In this document: positions 29,998 to 39,522 of the stretch, piece by piece
Layout of the letters: every line of letters starts with the position of its first letter
How positions within the stretch are numbered: the stretch's first letter is position 1
Origin: Viola odorata
Lineage: Eukaryota; Streptophyta; Magnoliopsida; Malpighiales; Violaceae
DNA length: 64,000 nucleotides
Direction: 5' to 3'
Assembly: GCA_963691705.1 (NCBI GenBank)
Contig: OY829539.1
Span: 15,674,186-15,738,185 of the forward strand
Made by a program: the position numbers and the translations under genes
Notes under the pieces: generated by a model
The model's input: only the letters and a program-made list of their open reading frames with translations
Databases searched by the model: none
What the model was told of the DNA's origin: nothing

Positions 29998-32087
29998 TCA
30001 GGGCGCCCGATGGACCAAAAGAGAAGTGACATTTACGGCCTGGGCATGCTGTTGTCCCCTTGTCATGTCGTTGCCTCTTCTCTTGACGGTAGCCCTCTTC
30101 CATGAGGAACCCAGACTTCTGCTTGAAGAGGCGGATGATGGCATCAGCGTCGAAGAAATTGCGACCGTGACGCTCAATGAAGCAGTCGGCCATGAGGCCT
30201 GCAGTTTGTTCCATAAACCATTTACACTTGTCCGCCGTTTCCTCCGTAAGAGCGGCATTCTTACTTTGCTCCGCCTGAAGGGTGGCATCCCTCGTGGCCT
30301 GGTGTCTTCTGGCCTCTTCCAACTCTTTCCTCGCAACTCCTAAACTTGCTTCCGCACATTGTCGCTCTTCAGCACACTTCCTCAGCTCTTCTTGAGTTTT
30401 ATGAAGTTCCCTTTGGTACTTGTTGATTTCTTCCAAGAGCTGGTGATTAGTGTTGCACCATTCCTGGGAGGAAGATTGGAGAGAGCTCATTCGTCTCGTC
30501 ACATTCCTAGACCAGTAATGAAAGCCCTGAAAGCTAGAGAACAGCTGGGCCCTTATCTGCTGCAGTTGCTCGCCCTCGGCAACGGAGAGAAAGGCCTGCT
30601 CCTCCTCCTCAACCGACATCGGATGCCCTGCCAGATAGGCGGATGTCGCTAGGGAGCTATCGCCCCCCAATGCTGGGAACCCGCGCTGGCGAATGTTACT
30701 TAAATCAACTTGATGGGTGGCGGCTCCGCTAGAGAGTATAGTGCTTAGGTCAGCCACCATGCGCGGAGTGTCCATGGGGGGAAGAGAGGGAGAGACTATT
30801 TGAACAGCGGTAGGAATGAAGAAGACATCAGGAGGGGACGAAGGGGAACGATTAGATGGTCCAGCGTCAATATTGAAACCGCTAGTTGGTAGGGAGGGAA
30901 AGTCCTCCTCTGCATGATCCTCTAGGAAGTCCAAGGGATTGCCAAGTGGAGGAGACGACGCGGCAAAAGAAGAGTGAAGCGGTGCAGAGGTAGCCCTGTT
31001 CCCTGCTAGACTAGAGCCTCGATAACGCGAATGCGGAGAGTTCTTTTCTTCTTTCTCGCAAGGGGAGGACGAGAAGACGACGCTCGTGTAGGAACAAAGC
31101 TAGGGGAGGAAATTGGCTCAGAAGTTGATGTGGCAGTAGCCTCTGCTCGAGGAAGAGAAGAGGACTCAGGTGCAGAAGTGGGCGCGTGCGTGGTGTCAGT
31201 CACGGCACCAGCCGAGGTGGCAGAAAGAGCCCTTTTTTCTCTCTTCTGCTGAGCTCTTCTCTCTCTTTTCTTGATGCAATCAGGTTTCCACCCGGTGGGA
31301 GATCTGTAGAGATAAGAAATGAATGTTAGAGTTAGTATTGGGGTGGAATAGCGAACAAAGGGATGGTGCTCACTTTGAATGCAATCCTGGATGTCGCCCC
31401 GGCACGCGAGTTCGGGAGTGCGAACACCAGGAATCCCTGACAGGTTGAGTAGCTTGCCCAGCCAGCCTTGGTCAACTGGTCCTAACTCTGGCCTGCCACC
31501 CCAGGCAGCGTCTCTGACGAATAGATTAAACCCGCTCCGCCACAAAGGCTGGGGCAGGTTGATGATGAAGAATCCTTTTTTCCAAGCATCAATAGAAGAT
31601 TCAAGGAATAACAGCTTCCAGGTAAAGGGGTTTAGAGCTTCAACATCATAGCGAGGCGATATCGCTATGATGCCGTTGTTATGGTGGTAGAATTGAAAAA
31701 GGGAGCGAAGTAACAATAAGGAAGGAGATTCATTCCCTATATATCTATAGAGGGATATAAAAGCATAAATACCACAGTAGGCGTTTGGACTCAATTGGGC
31801 AGCATTCAGATCAAATTTAGAGAATAACTCGGCATTAAAGGATCTAGAGGTAACCGAAAACCATAATGAAACATTTTGGCATAAAGAACCCTACGGTTGC
31901 CAGGTAATTCGCTATTAAGGCAAAGGGACTTTGGGGCAACTTCAGTAGAATACCCCTCCAACTGGTCGAGAGTGGCATTATAGCTCCGCAGGGGCCGTCG
32001 AAGGACGGCGGTGGAAGCAATGGTGGAAACAGTAGTATCAATATCCCCCTCCCCAGCAGAGCGGGGATAGCGGTGGTTGCGAGCCAT
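29998..32087 (-). pseudogene. Antisense ORFd of element A ('putative gypsy type transposon' family)
   Basis: ATG at 32087 (MARNHRYPRSAGEGD). The family domain shows RRVLYAKMFHYGFRLPLDP, then a frameshift near 31800 and LSPNAYCGIYAFISLYRY, GIIAISPRYDVEAL and WKKGFFIINLPQ. A GT-AG intron fits at about 31374-31307. The next part is basic and Ala/Ser-rich to 31006. The last part, from about 30934, has THQVDLSNIRQRGFPALG and a coiled coil (QRELHKTQEELRKCAEER), then TADKCKWFMEQTAG. In a shifted frame the end is RRGND..., as in C. Function unknown. Confidence 0.7.
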
Positions 32088-32253
32088 ATGCAAGCTTAAA
32101 AGAAGAATAGAGAGGAAGGTACCTGTGGTGAGGAGAAGATCGAAGCACCCAGGCGGCGGCGGATCATAGGAGGAAGAAGAGGAATTGTCTTTTCTTTCTT
32201 TTCGTTTTTCAAAAGAGAAAGGTAACAAAAGATAAAGAGAAAGCACGTGGGGG

Positions 32254-32260
32254 TTTTATA
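32254..32260 (-). promoter_or_regulatory. TATA box of ORFd (element A)
   Basis: The minus strand reads AGGGTTATAAAACC, with TATAAAA 173 bp upstream of the ATG at 32087, matching B and C in context and distance. Confidence 0.6.
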
Positions 32261-32760
32261 ACCCTAAGGACTAAAGGGAACAACGGGTCAAGCGATCGTG
32301 GTGTGTGACGTGTCAAGGGCAAAGAGACGCGGGAAGCGGGTACAACCCCTGAGGAGTGAAAAGACATGCTCAGCCCGCCAGTCCTTTAGCGTTCCCCTTT
32401 GATGACACGTGGGCTCAAAGCATCATGAATGTCTCCTCCGTATCAAATAAAAGGAGTCAGAGCATTAAATGCTCTGAAAAGGGCGTAGTCAAACCCGGCG
32501 AAAAGGAGCGGCAAGATGTAATGACACGGCATGCAAGAGGCAAAGTGCAAAGAAAATGTAGTCAAGCGGCATGTGATAAAGGGCAACATCATTAAGAAGC
32601 ATGCATTATTTGGTCAAGATTACAAGATCTGTTAATTATTACAAGCAAGGAGGCGACGTCAAATATCCAAACGGGAAAAATAATACAATAAGGGAGTAAG
32701 TAAAGAAGCGACACCCCCAATCAAGCGGCATCAAATGGGCCCTTCCCAGGCACTGATCCA
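32261..32760 (-). other. Spacer between ORFc and ORFd in element A
   Basis: No supported frame. It includes AGCATTAAATGCTCTG, shared with the same spacer in B and C. Confidence 0.5.
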
Positions 32761-34926
32761 CTACTCCTCTTCGGAGGAGAGGAAACCCTCTTGGCTCTCG
32801 TCAATCTCTTTCATCCTCACGGAGGCATACCTGGCGACCTCAGTGGGATCAGCGGACCTGCTGCGGTGCTGATCTGTCACCCCGGCGATAAAGGCTTGTT
32901 CAGTTTTCTTGTTCCACCAGGTCACCTTCTTGAAAGCTTTCGACAGGTCCGCATCGCGGGAGGATACCTCCTCAAGAAGGAATGAGTTCTTCTTCCTCTC
33001 AGCCACCAACTCAGCCTTTAAAGCTTCAACCTGGGCTTTTCCTTTAGACCTTTCCCGAGAAAGGTCAGCGCGGCACTCGCCCAGTTCGGCCTGAGCGCGT
33101 TTGTGGAGTCGCGACAGCTCCTCTACCTTTGCTAGGGCACCAGAGTTTTGAGATTGTGTCCCACGAGCCTTGATGAAGTAATGAAGTTGTCGAAAGGCAG
33201 CAAGGCAGTTGTTCATGAAGCGCACATACTGAACTTCGGGAGGAAGTTGCAATAGCCTACTCTCCTCCTTGGAGGCGTGAAACATTTTGCAGGCCAAGAT
33301 AGCCGTGGGCTGATCTTGCGATAAGGGGTCTGATATACCCAGGGCACGGAACCCGTCAGTCCCAAATTTCGACAGATTTAGTCGGTGAGAGGGGGCCCCT
33401 TGAGGCCCGTCACGGGAAAGATCAGCAACAAAGCAAGGGGCGGAGATACCGCCTGAGCCCCCGATGTCTCGAATTGAAGTAAGGAACAACGGACAAGGGG
33501 ACTTCGGGAGAGATTGAGAAGAACCAGGTCCACTCGGGACTAAGGGGCGCACGTTAGGAATACAGGGGCCAATGGGCGAGTGTGGAGGCTCCATGACAGG
33601 AGTAGAATCCGTAGTGGATGAGGGCATCATCGTGGAAGGAGAAGCCTTGTTGGGGGCGTGCAACCCCAGAGTCGAGGAAGTGCCACCCTTTGAAGCGGCA
33701 CCCTCCATAGTGGTGTCAAGAGAAGCGGCAGTCTGGGAAGCGACGGTATTTGCGGCGTCGCTTGGAGGAGATTGAGCAACCATCTTGGTCACTTGAGCTT
33801 CGCTTGCTTCCCTTAGCTTCTTTCGTTGAGCTGAGGAAGCCGGGCGGAGGCTCAGTTCGGTGTCCATGTCCTCCATGTCCTCGACTCCGTAGGAGAAAAT
33901 CTTTGTCTCAGTCACTGGTAAACCAGACCCGGACCTCTTCTTCCGACTAGGTAACCAGTTCTCCACGAAGCGGGAAGTGCGGAAGGAGGAACCGCTTTCC
34001 CTGGAAAGAATCTCGTCTAAAGCTCTTTTCTTTATGGGCATACGGTGATCAGCTCGAGCCCCAGCGGAAGTAGAAGGAGCAGTCGTTGAAGGGGCGACAA
34101 CCTTGTGAGGAGCGTCACCTTCGGAGAGCGGTCGAGCGATGGTCTCCCCTGCGAAAAGTTATGTTAGTAAACAAGGGGTAAGCAAAGCAGCGGCGAAGCT
34201 CAAAAGCTCACCTATGGCACACTCAGTTAAAGGCTTGTACAAAGTAAAGTTTCGGATCTAGAAAGAGGACTCCATCTCCAGTAAAGCGTTGGCCTGATCC
34301 AACTCTTCCCTAGACAGAGGCGCTGGCCTCGCCCAATCAACCACCTCCAGGTTGAAATCAGGACGCCACAGGCGAGAGGGTAATTCGACAATGAAGAAAC
34401 CGCTCTTCCAGTTCTCAACGTTACCCTCAAATCCTCGAAATTTCTGCCAAAAAGGCCTTACTAGAGCATCATCCCATCTTGGAATAATATTAATGAAGCC
34501 GTCGCGAAAAACCAGAGTCAAGAACTTGCGAAATAAAGTGACTGAGGGAGCAAGAATATCTTTTAATTCGCAAGCACGAAGGTAGGCGTAGATGCAACTC
34601 CATGAGGAAGGGGTGATCTGCTCAGGGTTAAGCCCGTGCTCGCGCAACACACGCTCTAGCGTGTCATGAACCGGGAGGCGGAACCCATATTGAAACATTT
34701 TAAAATAAAGAATCCTATGAGTTTTCCAGAGCCGGCTATGAAGCCTCATAGTGTCAGAAGGAATAGTGGGGCGATAGCCGCAGGGGAAGGTAATATTATT
34801 GCTTTCCAGTTCGAGGCGTAAGACAGTAGGGCAAGTAAAGATGCTAGGGGTGTTTTCAAGCTCCGGATATCGAGAAATTGGCCTAGGGGTAGCTAAAGAG
34901 CTAGATTGAGATCTCGTGCGAGGCAT
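32761..34926 (-). pseudogene. Antisense ORFc of element A ('putative gypsy type transposon' family), nearly complete
   Basis: ATG at 34926 (MPRTRSQSSSLATPRP). The family domain lies at residues 35-215: HRILYFKMFQYGFRLPVHD, GLNPEQITPSSWSCIYAY, GFINIIPRWDDALV and FEGNVENWKSGFFIVELP. A TAG at 34260-34258 interrupts exon 1 near its end. A GT-AG intron fits at 34211-34149. Exon 2 runs to 32761 with 426 open codons in that frame: FVENWLPSRKKRSGSG (basic), a Ser/Pro-rich part, FRALGISDPLSQDQP, a coiled coil (RAQAELGECRADLSRERSKG) and an acidic end SQEGFLSSEEE. Domain order suggests a DNA- or nucleic-acid-associated protein with an oligomerising tail, but this is inference. Confidence 0.75.
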
Positions 34927-35444
34927 GATAGATAAAGCACCAAAGGAAAATCAAAAGCAAGATCGAGCAGAATACCTTGAAAGAGAGAAGACTGAAATTA
35001 ATAGGCGAGTCGTCTGGATGCGAACGAGAGAATTTCCTCGGAGCGAGCGAAAAATGAAGAGAGTTCTGAAGTATAAAAAGGAGCAAAAAGGTACGAAGAA
35101 GAAGCATTTTTCCTTTTAAAAGAGACGGTGGAAAAGTCAGACAGAAGGGTAACCTATCACAGCAAGACACGTACGGGACAAATGGGACACGTGGAAAGAC
35201 CCTGACAGAAACTTAAAGTCAAGCGCTCGCCTCGAATGTCGTAAAAGAAAGACTCATTAATTACAAGAAACCCCACAACGATGGTCGTATGAAGCGGTAA
35301 TTGGCTGTCCAACGGCAGTTATCCCATAGGGCGGCGATTATAACAAAAGTGAAAAGAAAAAGGCAAATGACATTTTGTTTCATTTCATTCTATCTTATTT
35401 ATTGAAAGAGAAAGCCAGCGGCATCTACAATAAGTGCGACATCG

Positions 35445-35933
35445 TCAGTCCTCGTCCTCCCAGTGTATGTCATAGACGTAATCGTAATCCTCCAGAGACG
35501 ATGGCAACCCACTGTTATAGAAAGGAAAGGGCTCGCCAATCTCGAAAGGTCTTTTACCAAGCCCAGTCGCGGAACCTGTCGTAGGGGCAGTTTCCTCCTT
35601 TGAAGCGGCGTGGGAGCTTTCCTCCAGGGTCGGGGTAACCAGTCCTGGGGCGGCATCTTGCATAGAGGTCTCGTCCTTGGGAAAAGGACAAAGGACGGAT
35701 GGTGACGCTTCATCCTTTTGCCGCAGCGAAAGGTAGTGAGGTTCAAAGTCGGTAAAGAAGGATTTGAAAGATTGTTTCTTTGTTTTCTTCAACCTCTTGC
35801 GACCTCAGCACTTTACGGAATGTCTGGCAGGCCTCAAGAGGGGTGAGAGTGGAGCATTGTCGGAGTCGGGAGAAGTTGGAGGGGTCGGAGGAGAATCGTG
35901 AGCGGCAGTATACAAAAAATGGGAGTCAGCCAT
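35445..35933 (-). pseudogene. Antisense ORFb of element A (acidic protein, one stop)
   Basis: ATG at 35933 (MADSHFLYTAAHDSPPTPPT). A Pro/Ser/Asp-rich start leads to a basic patch (GRKRLKKTKKQS); the end is strongly acidic and aromatic (YDYVYDIHWEDED). TGA at 35807-35805 replaces codon 43; the rest is open. The C copy (50000-50409) has the same start, basic patch and end (YYDMYWPDED). B has lost it. No known domain. The layout of basic patch plus acidic tail recalls small regulators, but this is not evidence of function. Confidence 0.65.
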
Positions 35934-36000
35934 GGAAATATCAGTAAGAGTGAGAAGAAAGAAGAAAAAAGATAAATAGAGAAAGAAAGGAAGAGCCCCA

Positions 36001-36008
36001 TTATATAA
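36001..36008 (-). promoter_or_regulatory. TATA box of ORFb (element A)
   Basis: TTATATAA on the minus strand, about 70 bp upstream of the ORFb ATG. In C, TATTTAA lies at 49923-49929, also about 70 bp upstream. Confidence 0.5.
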
Positions 36009-36482
36009 CCGAGGTGAGGAAGCGTGCCTGCCTTTTCGCGTATTATCGAGGACAGTTAATGCTATCAGAGATAACGTCTATTGGGGGGAAAGATCTGACT
36101 CCGCAACTGTCAAAAGTCTACACCAGCCAGGAGGCACCGAAATCGTTGCCCAATCCGTTAACACTGAAAAACGACGCAAAATACATTCCGAACGGATGCA
36201 ATATGGGAAAATCGTCATTATGGGCCAGGTAGGCAAATAAAGTTACGGGATCCCAAGGGACACCACGCTCACAATTAGTGAGAATAGAAGTTGTTTTCTA
36301 AGAAAGACGATATGAGAAAGAAGAAAAACATTGACAGCGCGGCAAGTGAATAAGGGAAAGCATATTTATTTATTTAAAGGGCTCAGCGGCCCGAGATTAC
36401 AAAAAGGCCTAACGGCCCGGAGTTACAAAAGGTGGCCCCAGAGGAGCACAGAAAGACACGCCAAGAGGATCCCCATCGCTGG

Positions 36483-36869
36483 TCAGGCATTCGACCCAGA
36501 GTCATCATCTTCCCACTCCAGGAAAGGAATTTCCCTCAGGGCATCCGCAAGAGCCGTCAGTTCAGAAGAATAGGCCCTCATGCCCTTCAGGCAGCATCCC
36601 AGCAAGTCCTTCCTATGCTGAAGCGTTGACATCAGCAGTTGAATTTTAGAAACAGCCACTGACAGCTTCACCGCCTTCTCCACGGGACTAAAATCCTCCA
36701 GGGTAACAGCAGCCTGTCTAGCCTGCAGAGGAGTCAGCATCCCCTGGAGCTCCAGTATATCCTCCGAGGTCTTAACGCTCAGTGACCCCAGGAAATCAGT
36801 ATCTGCCTGAGTTAGGTTCCTCAGGGCATGGGTTTTGGAGAGCAAGAAGTTTTTGGTGACTTCGTCCAT
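36483..36869 (-). CDS. Antisense ORFa of element A (128 residues, intact)
   Basis: Complete frame beginning MDEVTKNFLLSKTHALRNLT and ending WEDDDSGSNA. It aligns end to end with ORFa of B (15294) and C (49121), with conserved blocks NFL.SK, L.GMM/L.TPL, ...DFSPV/I... and LQHRKDLLGCCLKGMR. It is mostly helical, with no known motif. It is the first ORF inside the 3' LTR and is intact while the sense genes of A have several stops. Confidence 0.72.
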   Translation of the reverse strand: MDEVTKNFLLSKTHALRNLTQADTDFLGSLSVKTSEDILELQGMLTPLQARQAAVTLEDFSPVEKAVKLSVAVSKIQLLMSTLQHRKDLLGCCLKGMRAYSSELTALADALREIPFLEWEDDDSGSNA

Positions 36870-36949
36870 GAAAAGAAGAGAGATAAGGAAATTTGAAGAG
36901 AGGTGAAAAAGTTGTGAGAGTTATGAGGCAAGTGCAAAATGAAAGGCCT

Positions 36950-36956
36950 ATTTATA
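36950..36956 (-). promoter_or_regulatory. TATA box of ORFa (element A)
   Basis: The minus strand reads TATAAAT about 80 bp upstream of the ORFa ATG at 36869. The match to B and C is in word and approximate distance. Confidence 0.6.
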
Positions 36957-37096
36957 GACTTCGAAAAAAGGCATTTCAAAGATACACCCTTATCGATTGT
37001 CGAGCCCTTATTAGGGCAGAAACCTCTGAAGGAGCAGGACCGGAGACGCTGTGATAGCCCTTGGTAAACACTCGGCCTAGTTTTCGTTTGGGCATA

Positions 37097-37615
37097 TGAT
37101 AACTATCCATACCACAGAAGCGGCATCTCTACTACCCCGCCGGGTGACCCGGCCAATATTTTGTACCCGCTGAGGGAGACGAGACCCTGTTCTTACCGCC
37201 CTTAGTCTGGCGACCGACCCTGGGATGGTCGACATCAGCGGGGGGGCTCTCATGTGGCATCCCATCCCAGGTCATCCATGACGTCACTCCGCATGACGTC
37301 ATCCCACATGACATCACTCAATGCCACCCCAGCGGCATCTATCACCCCAGCGATACCTACCAGGGACTATTCCCACCCCCTGTCGGTACACTCCTTCCTT
37401 TGCCTATAAATACCCTCGCTTTTTCAGACAAGGGGGTAAGCCTAAGATAGCGTACTGAACCCCTGCCATTTTGACTACCTGCACTGACTTTGGCATCGGA
37501 GTGTTTACACCGGAGACCCCCGCGCAGCGCTTTTCAGGTGACGAAGACCCAGTACAGTGTTCCCGACTAGTCCAGATCAGGCCGATCCTGCTCAGTATCC
37601 CCCGGACTCTTATCA
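37097..37615 (+). repeat. Element A 3' LTR
   Basis: 519 bp, TGATAACTATCC to CTCTTATCA, followed by CCATC. Same TATA box and both TGACGTCA boxes as the 5' LTR. The 30 bases before it (CGGCCTAGTTTTCGTTTGGGCATA) are not a normal purine tract. Confidence 0.95.
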
Positions 37616-37620
37616 CCATC

Positions 37621-38100
37621 TTTCCACGATCGGCCTAGAAAGTGCCTCATCTTAGTGAGTCGTCGGATCAGGACAGGCCGTCACAAGTATAGGACTTTTC
37701 ACCTTCAGGCATTGCCCTCGCGTCTAGAATCATGCCCTCACTTGATGAACCGACTACACTAGTCCGGTCACTAAGGTAGGACTTTTCGTTTCTAGCACGG
37801 AGTTACTATTTCCTTGGGGTGTGCCTTGTCTTGATGGGTCGTCTCCACGAGAACAGTCAATTCAAAAAAAGGACTTTTCACTCCCAAGGATTTCTGGTAG
37901 TGCCCTCACTTAGTGAGCCATCTGATCAGGACCGACCATCACAAGGATAGGACTTTTCACTCCCGGGGGCGCTAGGGATCTTTCAATCCTAACGCTAGTT
38001 CAAGGCATGCTGGCTCGTGCCCTCACTTAGTGAGCCGTCTGATCAAGACCGACCATCACAAGGATAGGACTTTTCACTCCCAGGATCCCCCCTTTTTATC
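37621..38100 (-). repeat. Element B tandem array (AAGGATAGGACTTTTCACTCC family)
   Basis: About six diverged units, each with GTGCC(T)CA-CTTAGTGAGCCGTC, GATCAGGACC.ACCATCACAAGGATAGGA-type words and CTTTTCACTCCC, separated by variable spacers. Same family as in A and C. The array begins at the A insertion point. Confidence 0.85.
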
Positions 38101-38191
38101 TGCACAAAAGCAACCACAAACACCCAAGAAAGCTCTCTCACCGAGCGTTAGCTAAGGTTAGGGTTGGCATCAGTCAAAGGTGCAGATAAAA

Positions 38192-39522
38192 TCAAGTTCT
38201 AGGATAATATAATTTCAAACGAGCGATGTTCCAAGAGTTAGATAAGGGAGTACCATCGAGTGTCTCCAGATGATAGGCTCATTTTTCGATAACGCGGGTA
38301 ACGCGATACGGCCCATCCCAGTTTGGACTGAGCTTCCTTACACGTTGACCAGCCGCTCGCTTATCTCTAAGCACCAGGTCGCCTGCCTTTAGCAACCGTT
38401 CTTTGACGTGCCTGTTATGATAACGGGCCATCTTTCGCTTGTAATGTTGCGTTTTCAGGAGGGTTTCTTCTCGGACCTCCGGTAACGCGTCAAGGTTAGC
38501 TCGTAACCTTTCCTCATTCAGCTCCTCCCGAAAGTGAGCCACTCGTAGGCTCATGGTACCGATTTCTACCGGCGTAACAGCCTCGGTCCTGAAGGCCAAT
38601 GCGAAAGGTGTTTCTCCAGTACTGGTTTTAACGGTCATGCGGTAGCCCACATCACGTATGGCAGCTCGTCAGCCCATTTCTTTTTAGACCCCTCCAGGTT
38701 TTTCTTAATGCCGCTGAGGATGCTCCGATTGGTCACTTTCGCCTGTCCATTGGTTTGCGGGTGAGCCACGAAAGAGAATCGCTGTTCAATCCCGAATTCT
38801 GAGCACTGGTCTTTGAAGAATTGGCTGGTGAACTGTGTTCCGTTATCGCTGATTAGGATACGGGGTACGCTAAACCTCATGATGACTTGGTGTTTGAAGA
38901 AACACTAAGTTTTTTCCGCCGTGATGTTGGCGACCGCTTCAGCTTCCGCCCACTTCGTAAAGTAGTCCACTGCCACTATTACAAATTTCAGTTGAGACCT
39001 TGCCTTTGGAAACGGGCCCAGGATATCGATCCCCCATTTAGCAAAAGGGCAAGGAGCGATAATCTCAGATATTTCGGTGGCGGGACGTCGAGGAATTTTA
39101 GAGAACTCCTGACATTTCGGGCAAGTTTGCACATAGTTGTGGCAATCTCTCCGGATGGTGGGCCAGTAGAATCCAGATCTGAAAACTTCTGCAGCCAGGG
39201 TGCCAGCCGACACGTACATACCACACACCCCTTCGTGAATTTCGCGTAGGGTGTGAAGACCTTCTTGCTCCGTTATACATTTGGCGGCTGGGTGAGAAAA
39301 ACATCTCCGAACCAAGTCCCCATCATAGTACGTACAGCGAGCTGCCTGTTTCAGCACCCTTTTCTTTTTAGCAATATCCACAGGTAGTTCTTCGTATTTC
39401 AAGTATTTCATTACGGGAACCCGCCAGTCATCCTCTAGTTCTTCCACACACAGAGACGCTTGCTCTTCCATAAAAGAAGGTACAGATAACTCACAATAAT
39501 ACACCCCTTCGGGTATGGACAC
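38192..39522 (-). pseudogene. Element B integrase (catalytic Glu changed)
   Basis: Zinc domain: HTLREIHEGVCGMY and TCPKCQEF; the second His-like position near GMH is Tyr here. Core: WGIDILGPF, ISDNGTQFTS and NGQAKVTNRS, where A and C have Glu, so the third residue of the DDE triad is Lys. A stop near 38905 and frame changes near 38640 also break the core. A TGA near 38281 replaces a Gly in VIGKGAYHLE. The natural end is the stop at 38194-38192. Confidence 0.88.

Larger units (their letters stand above)
21281..37615 (+). mobile_element. Element A: complete Tat-lineage Ty3/gypsy retrotransposon, 16.3 kb
   Basis: LTRs 21281-21812 and 37097-37615, with target duplication CCATC at 21276-21280 and 37616-37620. 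Sense: gag, protease, RT-RNase H, second RNase H, integrase (21898-27819). Then two tandem arrays and four antisense ORFs (36869 to about 29998). The antisense gene content downstream of pol recalls that known in Tat elements such as Grande. Gag and pol carry at least two frameshifts and five stops, so A cannot move by itself now. Confidence 0.95.

Noticed and set aside
31006..36869. Antisense ORFs of A as captured host genes
   Set aside because: The same set in the same order in B and C, and resemblance of c and d to known transposon-associated proteins, point to element-borne genes rather than a recent capture.
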